Origin: Silurus meridionalis
Lineage: Eukaryota > Chordata > Actinopteri > Siluriformes > Siluridae
Direction of reading: 5' to 3'
Assembly (NCBI RefSeq): GCF_014805685.1
Contig: NC_060904.1
Location: 16,927,811-16,991,810 of the forward strand
Length of the DNA stretch: 64,000 nt
Under the pieces are notes generated by a model, which was not told the origin of the DNA, did no database searches, and worked only from the letters and a program-made list of their open reading frames with translations. Within the stretch, counting starts at the first letter, position 1, and each line of letters opens with the position of its first letter. Positions 49,441 to 61,572 of the stretch are shown here, one piece after another. Position numbers and translations under genes: made by a program.

Positions 49441-50457
49441 TTTATGTGGCACTAAAAGGTTGTCGTAATCTGAGAGCGTGTGGTCATTTAAAAAAATATG
49501 ACCCCCAAATAAATATTTGGTTTTGGTCTGACAGGAAACTTGACTAAAAAAATCACTTTTTACAGCCTTGATGAACAAAATCATCTCCATGTGAAACTCC
49601 AACTGTATGAATATGACATCCTTCACATATTCCTTATAAACAGCAAAAAACTCTTTGACGATATCAACAATCCTCCTCATGTACAATTTGTCCTATTTGC
49701 TTCGAGTGTAAATAAGTTTTCTTGTTTTATTACCAGGGGACGTCGCTTTCAAAAACAGTCATAAATCCATATATGAAATGTAATTAAGTGCAGTCTGGAA
49801 GTGTTTTAGCAAAATGTAGAAGTAAATATGTGTAAAAATAAATCAGATGACGATATATGAACAAAAGTATCGCTCCCTCGTTTGATTCCCAGCAGGCAGC
49901 CCGTGTAGGAAGGCAGGAATGTTTGGGGGGGCAGAATTCCTCCGAGATTTCTGCCCAGACAGGCAATTCATCCGAGACTGGATTCCTAACAAGCAAAGCA
50001 GCGGCTCTGCCCGAACCCCTCAAGCAACAGAGCGACCGAGTTTTCGCTTTCTAGATCACGGAGAAAGACGTCAATTTCTTCTAATAGGCATTTAATCAAA
50101 ATGTATATTAAATCTCATGATGCTTGTTTACATCCGGATTTATTGGCACCCTCGATAAGAATTTGTCGAAGAGGGAATAGTTGGAACTGAGCACAGTCTT
50201 TTAGTTAAATATTGTACAGTATTGTATACAGTACAGTGGACAAATGTAGGATCAAATTTAACCTTATTGGAAAAGACTCATAATAATATTTTTTAAGATT
50301 TTTAACCAGTAATTATGCCATCGTCATAATAATAATAAAAAGAATACAAATAACAATAATAATGTACTTATAGAGCATCTATTTTACATTCAACTTATCA
50401 AAAACAGCCAGCATACAGGAAAAGGCAGTCATATTTTTGACATAAAAGATTCTCCAG

Positions 50458-50460
<3 letters not shown>

Positions 50461-50514
<54 letters not shown>
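50461..50514. repeat. (GT)n microsatellite
   Basis: About 27 GT units, 170 bp before exon 21. Confidence 0.97.
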
Positions 50515-50518
<4 letters not shown>

Positions 50519-50654
50519 CAGGCCAAAATTAAGCATTACATTCTCTCTGTAACACAAACATGCCTTGAAAGAGAGACGAGTGCATGAAGGTCGTTCTTAA
50601 AACACTGTATATGATATAAAATCCACATGTCTGTATGATGAATGCTTAAGGCAA

Positions 50655-50682
50655 CGTGTGTGTGTGTGTGTGTGTGTGTGTA
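50655..50682. repeat. (GT)n forming the exon 21 3' splice site
   Basis: About 13 GT units run straight into the acceptor: the last bases before the exon are 'tgtgtgtag', with no polypyrimidine tract. Confidence 0.95.
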
Positions 50683-50683
50683 G

Positions 50684-50866
50684 GTGAGGTAGCCGGTGAG
50701 TGCGGTGACCCAGGAACCCCTGCTCACGCCACACGTGAAGAAGGAACCTTTCATCAGCGTGTTAAAGTTCGCTTCACCTGCGCCACGGGACACACGCTGT
50801 ACGGTTCGGCCGAGCGCATCTGCTTCCCCAACGGCACCTGGTCAGGAAAACAGCCCACCTGCAAAC
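50684..50866 (+). CDS. csmd3: csmd3 exon 21: sushi 22
   Basis: A 183-nt exon, phase 1/1: AGECGDPGTPAHATREEGTF, VRFTCATGHTLYGS, RICFPNGTWSGKQPTC, one sequon (NGT). The four-residue lead-in GEVA before GECGD is normal for this sushi. Its first bases are 'gtgagg', which resembles a 5' splice site. Donor 'c|gtaaga' is strong. The frame is preserved if it is skipped. Confidence 0.94.
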
Positions 50867-50878
50867 GTAAGACCTTGT

Positions 50879-50880
<2 letters not shown>

Positions 50881-50926
<46 letters not shown>
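50881..50926. repeat. (AC)n just after exon 21
   Basis: About 22 AC units beginning 14 nt after the donor, complementary to the (GT)n directly before the exon. Confidence 0.96.
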
Positions 50927-50930
<4 letters not shown>

Positions 50931-51592
50931 ACAAATACATTATATATCTGATATATACAGTGTGTATATGTAATGCATACACAGTGCGAGTTGATATTCC
51001 TTCAATTAAAAATGCATTTTGGGTAAAAATTACATCTTTAAGGAAACTTTCTGCTCCAGAGCATTAAAACCGATTCCTTTGTTGGCGAGCAGAAACAGGC
51101 CACGGTTTCGAAATAGCACAAAATAATCGAACCTTGAGCAGAGAGCAGAGTACTATTGTTTTTCGCTCTGGTATCAAACAAATAGTGAAAAAGAATTCCT
51201 GCTTTATTTCCTGTGTATAATTACAGTCTGAAAGAGTTTTATTGCAAAGTATGTTTGTTCTTATGAAGATTTTGTTTTGGTGACCGAAGCTTTCATTTGT
51301 AATTTTTTATTAATTTTTTTTTTTTACGTAAAAGTAAAGTAGAAATTAAAAAAAAATTAATCAATCAAATAAATGAAATCTAATCAAATATTCATAAAAT
51401 AAATAAAAATAAAGCAAAGGTTATTGCAATTTTTTATTTGTGCAATAAGCACTATTATGCAAAAAAAAAATACAATTAAAGAAATAAAATATAGAAATCC
51501 AAAACTCACCTAAATAAAAAAAAAAAAAAAAAAAGACATCTTACACTGATTCGTCCTCGGCTCTGAACCAGAGCATCTTCCAATTGAGACAG

Positions 51593-51705
51593 GATTCAGC
51601 TAAGTAATTGAGGGTCAAGGGTCCTGCTCCAGAGAATCAGCTTGGTGGGGATGAGTTCTGAACTCGTGACCTTTCGATCCGTAGTCTTAACCGCTGAAGC
51701 TGAGA
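51593..51705 (-). mobile_element. SINE fragment (reverse)
   Basis: 'tgagggtcaagggtcctgct', 'atcagcttggtggggatgag' and 'ctcgtgacctttcgatccgt' match the fish tRNA SINE in reverse; 'gaactcgtgacc' is the complement of a B-box region. Confidence 0.6.
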
Positions 51706-51949
51706 GGGAGAAAAGGCGAAAACACTGGACTCCTGTTAATGACCAGAGGTGAAAAAAAGACGATAGAGACACCAGTTTTGACTAAACAGTGACGTCAGGG
51801 ATGTATGGTGTATAAATAAATGAACTGCTGAACCCAACTTTCTCAAATTATTATATTATTAATTATTATTATCTGTCACAAACACACAATGTAGTGAAAA
51901 TGATATTTTACATAAGCCAGATTATTTTCTTTCTTTCTTTTCTTTCTAG

Positions 51950-52126
51950 CGATTCAGTGTGGAAACCCCGGCACTCCTGCTAACGGTCGTGTCTCTCGTG
52001 TGAACTCCACGTCGTTCTCTCATTCTGTTGTTTACTCCTGCTCTGATGGTTATCGACTCTCCGGGACGCCATCGCGAGTCTGCCTTCCCAACGCCACCTG
52101 GTCCGGCTCTGAACCCAACTGCACAC
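51950..52126 (+). CDS. csmd3: csmd3 exon 22: sushi 23
   Basis: A 177-nt exon, phase 1/1: [55 protein letters not shown]. Two sequons (NST, NAT). Acceptor 'tttctag' in a long pyrimidine tract, donor 'c|gtgagc'. Confidence 0.96.
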
Positions 52127-52359
52127 GTGAGCGTGTTTGTGTGTGATTGAATCATCCCGTACCTCTTACCCAGAATTCCCTGCTTCCAGCAAGAATTCAT
52201 TACCTGTTAGCTAATGACAAATGCAGTGCAAAATATTAGCAATAATTTAATGTGTGGTTTTAGCATCGATCTCTGATCAGCGGAAACATGGATCCATTCA
52301 TGAATATATACATATTTATATAGCAGAAATATGGGGTATGTGGTTCTTCATCAAAATGT

Positions 52360-52712
52360 TGCCACACACGATTGTATAGAATTTTTCTCTTCACTTGAAC
52401 CACGAGATCCAAACCTGTTCCAGCATGACGATGACCCTGTGTATAAAGCTACATGAAGATCTGCTTTACATGGGTTGGAATGTATGTGGAAGATCTCCTG
52501 CTATAGAGCTCCAACACTATTGAACACCTTTGGGATCAATGTGAATGCTGACTTCACTCCAGTACCTGACTTTACCAACACCTTCTTCTCAAATCTCCAC
52601 TCCACTAGTGCAACATCTTCCCAGAAGAATGGAGCTTATTATCACAGGAAATGGAGACTGATGTGGAATGCAGTATGGAAAAGGACGTGTCAGGTGTCCA
52701 CAAACTTTTGTT

Positions 52713-52716
<4 letters not shown>
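52360..52716 (-). mobile_element. MITE-like repeat, copy D (reverse)
   Basis: The order of blocks is reversed: 'aacctgttccagcatgac', 'tggaagatctcctgct', 'ccagaagaatgg', ending at 'caggtgtccacaaacttttg'. It abuts the (GATA)n microsatellite at 52713. Confidence 0.68.

Positions 52717-52784
<68 letters not shown>
52713..52784. repeat. (GATA)n microsatellite
   Basis: About 18 GATA units. Confidence 0.97.
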
Positions 52785-54399
52785 GTATAAATGTTACCGG
52801 TTTAAATCACCTACAGTCAGTCTGAGCATAATTAATGGCACTGCAGAACTCAGGTAATTTAGTGCGGCATATTTTGCACAAGCCTCCTTTAATAAAAGGT
52901 AATTTATTGCCCGCTTTGCCCTGCGTAATAGCCGGACGGCCTGACATGCGCGCTCAATCTCTGACCATCGCGTAATGCGAGATTGATGTTGGCGTCGAGA
53001 CAAACTAATGAAGAGCGCGGCCACGGTGAATTTCAATAGGCCACTTCACCGGCATTAGCGCACCTCCCATGATGCAATGCACTTTGTTAGTGGATGAGAA
53101 GTGAAGAGATTAATGCCGGACGTGAGCCGGGGAGCGATAAAGTGCACGCCCGCGTTCGCTAATGGACGCGGTTTGGCTACGAAAGCTCTCCATTACAGAG
53201 TCGCAGAACGGGACCGGGCGCCCTCTGGTGCTCTGGAGGTCAGTGGTACAGATTAGTTAGTAAGACGAGAAAGAGGGCATTTTAAAGGAAAAAGGGATTG
53301 AACGAGGGTGGAGATTTTGGATGGAGGAATTTTACCTGAAAGTGGAAAGAAGGCAGCAGTCATTAGTGTAGGTATCAGTCGAATATCGGAGGCGCTTCTA
53401 CCCAAATGAAGCTGTGTTTCCCGTATTAATTATCGATCAGCATGCGACCGTTTAGCTCGGTGTACACAAGCGAAGCTGCTTATAAAGTCAGGCTGTGAGC
53501 GGCTTCCGTGAACAGATGGGTTCGTTAATAGCATGCTAATGAAAGTTTCATCTTACAAATATGTGAATAATGTGATGAGCCAGCGCACAGGATATGATTA
53601 ATAAACGAGCAAGGAGAATACAATCAGGTCATTAGAGGGAGGGGGGGGTGTTGAGGGAGTGGAGTGACGGACGGACAGGAAGGAGAAAAAAGAACAATAT
53701 GACACAAGGGTCAATATAGCGACTTATCAAAAACGTCTCAGAAGTTGAATTCTCATGAACTGCTCTGACCTTCATTAGCACATGACGCAAGGTAAAATGA
53801 ACGTAGGATGAACAGAATGTTATGAGGATTTCGTAGCTCACGTCGGAGAATGTAAAACGTGATGTCGAATTATGATGTCGATCGAATGAAGAAACTACGG
53901 GCGGAAATGAAGATGTTTTACAGATTTTTTTAATCAATACTTTTTGGGTACAATTGTATCTTTATAGCACTCTAATGATTAGTATTAGTATTTCGAATAA
54001 AAGCAAATGTGGGTGTGTTCTAAACCAAAAGAGATTTTTAATAGGCCCATTGAAACAGGAGGGAAAAATCCAGATGAAGAAATGCTAAGAAATGCACTGA
54101 CAGTTCCTCAGCCTCAGCTACATCACTTGAGTTCTTCATTGATCTTAAGTAGATATTTTTCTACAATATTTTTGTTTCAACCTGCCAATTATGGAATGTT
54201 AAAACTCCGCTGGCCCCAACAACCCCAGCTTTCCTAAAAATTGGAAATTGGTCATTTTACCATTTCAGAAGAAAATGAAATCTAGATCATTCTGGGGAAA
54301 AAAAATCTGCCTTCTCTTAATGTATATATATATATACATTTTTTTATTAATCCACAATGAAAAATCCAGCACCGCTAATGATTCGTCCCTGTTTAACAG

Positions 54400-54579
54400 T
54401 AATAAGCTGCGGTGATCCTGGCATCCCAGCCAACGGGCTGCGTTTCGGCGAGATCTTCACCGTTGGCCAGAACGTCACCTACACATGCCAGCCAGGGTTT
54501 CTGTTGGAGAACACCAGCATCAGCATTCGGACCTGTACCCACAATGGAACCTGGAGTGGCACCTTACCCACCTGCCAAG
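54400..54579 (+). CDS. csmd3: csmd3 exon 23 (last in window): sushi 24
   Basis: A 180-nt exon, phase 1/1: ISCGDPGIPANGLRFGEIFT, VGQNVTYTCQPGFLLENTS, IRTCTHNGTWSGTLPTC. Three sequons (NVT, NTS, NGT). Donor 'g|gtaaga'. The next sushi exon is not found in the remaining 9.4 kb. Confidence 0.96.
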
Positions 54580-54628
54580 GTAAGACCATGTATAATACTG
54601 ATCAACAGATAAATAGGAAGATTTGTCA

Positions 54629-54780
54629 GTCAAGTTCAAGTTTATTCTTTAGTGCTTTCCACAATGGACAATGTCTCAAAGCAGCTTTACAGAACTTCAG
54701 CTTTAAAGGGAATTATGTGAGTTTATTCCTGATGAGCAAGTCAGCCAGGCCGAATGAAAGCCAGAATGGCCAACAAAAAT
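54629..54780 (+). repeat. Interspersed repeat, same family as 370-965
   Basis: 'gtttattctttagtgctttc', 'aaagcagctttacagaact' and 'ctgatgagcaagtcagcca' occur in the same order as in the copy near the window start. Confidence 0.6.
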
Positions 54781-56460
54781 AAGGACCAACAGACATTTTA
54801 AACGACTAACAAAGACGGACAGTTCGACCAAAAGACAAGTGACAAAAGACTGACTGACAGCCTGACAGTGGGTTAAGGTTAGGGTCAGGAGAAAGAGTTT
54901 TTAGTGTCAGAGGTTTGGAACAGTCAAAAATAAGCCGTAACTTATATCCCTTACAGTTTGTGATTTGCCTTCACAGTGCATGAACGAGTCCTGAATGTAA
55001 TTATAGATGTCTAAAAATACTTCTGTCAAATTAGCATTGGGAAATTGCTGTGGGATGAGATGGTAATAAAACCTTCAGCCCATGCTGTAAAAGGAAATCA
55101 TCCTCGTATTGATATTAGAAGTAGTAAGTCAAGGCGATCCTTTAAATCCTAAAGACACATTTTGAGAGGATCGGTGTGATGTTTCACGCTTGGAGAAGCA
55201 CTGAAACATCTTCACTCGATGCTGCTAAGCTCTACGGTCTGTGTAGAACTGGGTTTTCCAGAGTCAATCCCGAGCCGTCCTGCCGTCCTTCTGCTCGGAA
55301 TTGCCATTCTGAGGGATTTCAGGAAGGCTGCATGGCCCTGAAACCCAGACGCTTGCCAAGACAGGACGGATTGAAAAGCGGGTCATTGTTTCAGTGCAGA
55401 GCAGCTCTGATAAATCATCAAATGGCAAGACTTATTCCGTGCATCTATTTCACCGACCGAGGCTTCATAAATAAATAAGAGAAACTCCCCTGTCTGTCTT
55501 CTCCAAACTCTTGCTTAGCAAAACGACCGATGATTTCTTGTGGCTTTCAGCCACAATATTTCTATCTGATTCAGCACTCAGGAATCGTCCACACCATTTG
55601 CCAAGTTGCGCCATTTTTCAATGTGATGCATCCGAGATGTTCTTCCCCATCACTCCTTCCTTTTGTACAAAAAACTGACAAGCAGCAAATACAGATTCAT
55701 ATTTTCTCTTCAGGTCAAACTGTGAAAATATTTTGTGTGTGTGTGTGTGTGTCTGGATACACATTTTCTAATGATATCACAGAATCGCTCTCTTGTGCTT
55801 TTTGTCAACACTGTGTTCCTTTGTTTCGTTTCTGCAATCACCTCCTGTTCTAGCCCTTTATCCTCAGAAGTTCTTTTTCCCTGCCTTATGTTTACCTGTT
55901 CCTCATTTCTCATCATTAGCGTACCTGTACACGCCCTTCTGCATCTCATTCATCGTTAGTTGCACTCCAAGTTACACCACTGAGAGCTGTTTGGGTACAT
56001 CTCATTTTCGACATCATATCGAGGAAATAAGGGTTATAAATGACCGCTCTCTGTAAACAGGAAGCCAAAAAAAAATGCAATTTTATTCTCCCATCACATT
56101 CCCTCCATCTCTTATTTACACTCCATCTGTGCACACACACACCTGCCAACAGAAGCAGCCCCAAGCACAGGAACCTGCTTTGGGCTTTTATGATCATAAA
56201 TATTGTTTGGATATATAAACTCAGATTAAGTCATTTTCTGCACGAACAATAAGTCAAGATCCCATCAATCAAGAAGATTATCCACTTGCAATGCATCTCT
56301 CTTCATGAACCTTCCTACACAATCTTTCTATCCATCCATCTATCCATCTGTCTGTCTATTCCCTGCTCTCTGAGTAGAAAAGAAGGATTTGTTTCTCTGT
56401 TGGTTAGTAAAAGCCAATTATCCTTTCATCAGGATAGACATCTATACATCAATTTATTCA

Positions 56461-56531
<71 letters not shown>
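56461..56531. repeat. (CT)n microsatellite
   Basis: About 31 TC units with a short 'tttcttt' tail, at the start of the CCAT-rich region. Confidence 0.96.
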
Positions 56532-56538
<7 letters not shown>

Positions 56539-56574
56539 CAGTCATCATTCTGGGAGCCATCTGTTCATGCAAGC

Positions 56575-57195
56575 ATTTATTCATGGATTTACCAGCAATC
56601 CATCCATCCATCCATTGAATCATCCATTCATCTATCCCATAATCTAGTCAATGGTCCAATTATCATCCAGTCCACAATCCAATCATCCATCCATTCCATT
56701 CATTCATATAAAATGTATTCACCCTCTATTCACATTCCATTCACCCAGTTAATCATCCATCCAATAACCATACATTCAGTTATTCAGCATCCAATCATCT
56801 ATCCATACACCATCCAGTCATCCATTCACCATCCAATCATCTATCCAATCATCAATCCACCATCTATCTACATTTTAATCATCAATTCATCCAATCATCC
56901 ATTTGTCATTAATCATCCATCCATTCAAAAATGTATCCAATGATCCATTAATCATATAGTTCACCTGATCCCCCATCCAATCATCTACCCATCCAATCAT
57001 TTCTCCACCCATTTTTTCATATATCCACATTCCATACATCCATCTATCCACCATCTATTCATCATCCAATAATTCATTCACCATTCTATCAATTCAATCA
57101 TCCATTCACCATCCAATCATCCTTCCAATCACACATCTAATCATCCATCCATCCATCCATCCATCCATCCATCCATCCATCCATCCATCCAGCCA
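56575..57195. repeat. Degenerate (ATCC)n array, part 1
   Basis: About 600 bp of 'catccatc', 'caatcatcc' and 'attcacc' words, ending in a pure (CATC)n run of about 12 units (57139-57191). Confidence 0.9.
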
Positions 57196-57489
57196 CCCTT
57201 TCTTTACTCTCTGATAGAAAACTATTCCTTTGTTTTTCTCTTGTTTACTGAAACTCACTAAATTAATTTAACAAATTATGCTCACACCATCCTTTAGTTT
57301 CAAGATTCATTCTAGTAACCAATTCTTCCACCTCTTTATCCAAACATCTACCCATTTACCCAAATGACCCATACAGCACGACGGGCTTCCTATCTCTATT
57401 TATACATTGATTCATATTTGCATTTATTTATATATTCCCCGCTCTCTGATTGGGAAGGTGGGCTTTACAATGGCTGCTGGTTGCTGTAC

Positions 57490-57665
57490 ACACTTCCACC
57501 CACCCATCCATCCGTTTATACATCAACCTTTCACCTTTCCATCCATCCATCCTTTTATGCATCGACCTTTCACCTATCCAGCCATCCTTTCATGCATCAA
57601 CCTTTTACCCACACATCCTTCCACCCTTTTATGCATCAATCTTTCACCCATCCATCCACCCACAT
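57490..57665. repeat. Degenerate (ATCC)n array, part 2
   Basis: Longer repeating block of about 50 bp: 'atgcatcaacctttcaccca' plus 'tccatcc', three to four times. Confidence 0.82.
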
Positions 57666-58779
57666 TTAAACATTTTCTCTGACCTTTGTCTGAGCATTTC
57701 TTCAAAATGTAACAATCAGAACTCTACCTGTTGTATTTTTCTTGATGGGTGAAATCTACACTCATTTAGATGTGTAATTATAAATCCTAAGGACTGGCTT
57801 TGACGCTTTTTTGGTCCTTAATTTGGAATGCTCATATTTTCAGTAATGGTTTGAACTGCTGTGTTTGAAAAGAAAAATCGGGGTCTTGAAAAGGTTTCAA
57901 GAGTCCATGGAATTTTACGCTTCTTAATTCCGTGTGTGAATTCAAGTGACTCTAATAATGCCATTTTATCCTTCTTTGGCTTGCACGCTTTAAAGCATCT
58001 GCAAAAACCCTGATTCTGAACCATTGCTTCTTCAGAGCAACTGCTCTTCTTCAGCAGAATGCTGCATTTTTTAGGATCATGGCCACCCATGAAAATTCAT
58101 CCCTTTTAGTTTAAAGTGGATTTAATAAGGCTCGATTCTACATGAAACCAACATCGTTTTCATGCCTGGTCTTTCGAGAGGTAAGGAAATAAACAGAATT
58201 GGTTTGTTACGCATGACCTAACTCCCTCTGTCATGACCCAGCTACAAATACGGAGAGCTCTGTAATGACTAATAAATTTGCCAGTGAAAAAATAATAATA
58301 AAAGATTCCCCGTGAATGTAATTGACAGCAGATGCGGCAGCAGTAAGAGCTCATTGTTTTGCTGCTTGTAAGATTGCATCGTCTTATTAATATGAGAATA
58401 AAGCCACATTGTAAATAAACGAGGCTGCGTATATTTGAACGCAGGGGTATTTGTTTAGCGCGTTTATCAGCCCCTGTGATCATACTAGGAACCAAAATGA
58501 CTTCTGCACAGGCACCAAGATCGCTGATTCGTTTCAGAACGCCGTATTGTTGGAACTGAAAGTCACAGAAAACGCTGTGGTGACGGATTATTAGAGCTGC
58601 TCGGAATTTCATAACAATGTTTTGGAAGAATATTTTGTCAATTCCAACAGAACCTAATAAAGCTTTGTTAAAAATATAACTTTGCCAAAATGCCAAATTA
58701 TTGGCACCTTTGTTTATTTATTCATCTATTTCCAGGCACCATTCTGGTAGAAATCTGTCCATGCAATGATTTATTAATG

Positions 58780-58885
58780 GTTTAGCCAACAATCCATCCA
58801 CCCATTTATTCACTATTTATCCACCATCCAATCACCCATTCACCATCCAATTGTCCATCTAATCATCATCCAATCACCATCCAAT
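58780..58885. repeat. Degenerate (ATCC)n array, part 3
   Basis: Short patch of 'ccatccaatca' words just before a SINE at 58900. Confidence 0.8.
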
Positions 58886-58899
58886 ATATACAGAAGGTG

Positions 58900-59125
58900 G
58901 AAGCTGCTGATCAGAAGGTCAGAAGTTCAAGCTCTTGTGTCGCCAAGCTGCCACTTTTGGGGCCCTTGAACAAGGCCCTTAACCTTCTGTGCTCGAGGGG
59001 CGCTGTATCATTGCTTCCGAATATCGCTGGGATATGCGAAAAAAAAAAATTCACTGAACCCATGTCATTTAAGGGAATTCTCCAGCCTCGTATTTCAAGT
59101 CTGTTGATTATCTGAAAGCTAAAAT
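58900..59125 (+). mobile_element. tRNA-derived SINE
   Basis: 'gctgatcagaaggtcagaag' and 'ttcaagctcttgtg' (head), 'caagctgccacttttggggc' and 'ggcgctgtatcattgc' (body). One of the more complete copies; it splits two CCAT-rich blocks. Confidence 0.7.
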
Positions 59126-59162
59126 GAAAATGGATATAAAGTCACTTAAAATATTTGGAAGT

Positions 59163-59182
59163 TGAAAATGTATATCTATCTA

Positions 59183-59228
<46 letters not shown>
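59163..59228. repeat. (TATC)n(TGTC)n microsatellite
   Basis: Short TATC run then about 13 TGTC units. Confidence 0.94.
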
Positions 59229-59725
59229 CTTTCATTTATCCATCTATCAGTTTGCCCATTCATTCACCTGTCTAACCAGCTATACGCCCATCCATGCATA
59301 CATAAATTGATATATTCATCCAATCATGTGTTCCATTCATCATCCAACCACCATTCAATTATCCTTCCAATCATCAATCCATCCAATCATCCATCCAACA
59401 TTTAATCATTGATCTAGAAACATAGTTATCCTACATCCAAGATTTTATCATCCATCTCTCAATCCATCCAGCATCCATTTGTCATCCAACCATCATTCAA
59501 TCCTCCTTCCAATAATCAATCCAAACACCTATCTATCAAATTCATCTATCCCACCATCCAATCATCCATCCACCATTCCATCATCCATCTATCCATCCAT
59601 CCATCAATCCATCATTTGCATTCCAATCACCATTGAATTATCCTTCAAATAAGCAATCCAAACATCCATCCATCTATCTATCTATCCATCCATCTATCTA
59701 TCCATCCATCCATCCATCTTTCTAA
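59229..59725. repeat. Degenerate (ATCC)n array, part 4
   Basis: About 500 bp of 'atccatcc', 'atcatccatc' and 'caccattcaa' words, ending in purer (ATCC)n and (ATCT)n. Confidence 0.88.
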
Positions 59726-60470
59726 TTTAAAAAGTATACAGCCTTGAGGAAAACTAAACAGAGCAAACTGTATTTTTGTGGTGATTTAGCGATGGTGCGT
59801 AGGTTTTGTGTTGTGAAGTGAACAGCTTTTCTCTCCCACACACTTTAACCCCAAGCTGCTGAATGATCAGGGGTTCAGGTTCAAGTGACGCTTCACTGGC
59901 ATTGATGAAAATCGTTAACTTACATAAGACAATTGAATTAACGGCCATAAATTTCAAAAAACGTTTCAATAAATTGTGAAGAATCGTTATTACACTGTGT
60001 GTAAACTTCAGGTCAACCTCATAAACAGAGTTCAATTACACAACAGAGAAACAACTGGACAACAATTTAGTTTACTTTTCTGTTCATTTTACTGCAAGCC
60101 CTTTTTTAGTTTCCTTTATTTCCTACCAGTCCTTTATTCTGATTAGTCAGAATTTTCATGCATTTGTTGTAATACGTTATCGTTTCTATAGTAACAGTTC
60201 ATTCATGCTGTGATAAAGAAAAATATTTTCATCATTTCATCACTTCCTTCCGAGTCTGATGCTCAGAGTTTAGTCAGAATATAGAGCCTTTATGCTTCTA
60301 GTTGTTTTGAGTAATGGCCTCTTTTTTCTCTTTCCTTGCATTTTATCTTGTTTTTTTTTTTTCTTTTCTCTTCTGAAAGTCTACCTAAAAGACTAAAAGC
60401 TGTCAGTGTCCACTGACCTGTGTGAGATTAGACTCCAAGCTAAAACAGAGTGCTCAAATGCGTACATGGG

Positions 60471-60600
60471 CATTGTCATGCTGGAACAGGTTTGGGTTCA
60501 GGTAAAGGGGAAATTTAATGCCAGAGCATCCAAAGACATCCTGTACAATCGTTTGTTAAAGAACCACATAAGTCGGTGTCCCAATACTTTTGACCATATC
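60471..60600 (+). mobile_element. MITE-like repeat fragment, copy F
   Basis: 'cattgtcatgctggaacagg' to 'ggtgtcccaatacttttgac': the right third of the family. Confidence 0.62.
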
Positions 60601-60996
60601 ACGTATTATAACTACGAATCAATTTTTTTTTTCATTTTTTTTAAATCTGTACTTAATTCTTTTGTATGTGTCAGTTATGAGCCTCACATATAACCATGAC
60701 ACATCAGGTCTCAAAATCAGTCCAGAAATTCAATATGGCGTCTTTGTGCTAATTTTATCCCCTCTTTCCTCACATCCCCTTAAAAAAACCTGGTCTCACA
60801 AACAGCTCACAATAAGAAAATATAAATAAAATCGAAACTGGTTCGAAATTTGCGTGAGAAAAGAAACGTTCGTGTGGCGAGACAGGGGGCAGAGATGCTC
60901 TCGTTCCTGTGTGGCTCCTGCGCGACACGTAGCCTGCGGGACTGAGAGTTAAGAGACGTGCTACGTGTGACACATGCCAAACAGCCACCGTGGTTT

Positions 60997-60997
<1 letters not shown>

Positions 60998-61056
<59 letters not shown>
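60998..61056. repeat. (AC)n microsatellite
   Basis: About 29 AC units. Confidence 0.97.
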
Positions 61057-61058
<2 letters not shown>

Positions 61059-61411
61059 TTATTTGGCCCAAAAAGAATAGGCCACGCTCTCCTACCTGCC
61101 AGATCTACATCCTACTGCAGCCAGATTGCTCTTTATTCACTTCATCCAGGTAAAAGATCCTCCTGCGTCCTGGAATTACTTTATTGCTGTTTTATTTTAT
61201 TGTTTTGTTTTTTTTTTACCAAATTTCGAGCGGTTTTTCTTCTGATGCAGGGATTCTCTATACAATCTTACATCGGTACAGTTCCACAACATATAACGAC
61301 TATATGATTTGTATATTCTCTCCACGAATAGTAAATAATAATATCCACTCTTCTGGGAGTCATCTTAATCACAGATTTTCCACCCCTTTCCTACCCCCAT
61401 AATTAGGTGGA

Positions 61412-61572
61412 ACATCTGTGATTAAGATGTTGGATCTCAAAATTATAAGGTCATGAGTTCAAATCCCAGCATGATTAAGCTGCCACTGATGGGCCCTTGA
61501 GCAAGGCCCTCAACCCTCAACTGTTAAATGAGATAAATGTTAGACTCTCTGGATGAAAGCGTAAATGTAATG
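61412..61572 (+). mobile_element. tRNA-derived SINE
   Basis: 'gagttcaaatcccag' is a good B-box-like motif, followed by 'aagctgccactgatgggccc', 'ttgagcaaggccctcaaccc' and the tail 'ctctggatgaaagcgtaaat'. Confidence 0.7.

Larger units (their letters stand above)
50867..51949. other. Intron 21
   Basis: This 1083-bp intron starts with (AC)n at 50881-50926. It holds a reverse SINE fragment (51593-51705) and AT-rich sequence between. The acceptor lies in 'ttctttctttcttttctttctag'-type pyrimidines. Confidence 0.82.
52127..54399. other. Intron 22
   Basis: This 2273-bp intron holds MITE-like copy D (52360-52716, reverse), (GATA)n (52713-52784), a non-repetitive CpG-containing block (52790-53640) and AT-rich sequence to the exon. 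Acceptor 'gtttaacag'. Confidence 0.8.

Noticed and set aside
49408..49764. Two overlapping frames of 74-92 residues after the T-rich minisatellite
   Set aside because: No motifs, AT-rich, opposite strands overlapping; looks like intron.
58160..58696. 178-residue minus-strand frame in the last intron
   Set aside because: No recognisable motif, no splice context and no codon bias visible. Kept as a chance frame, though a conserved sequence there cannot be excluded.
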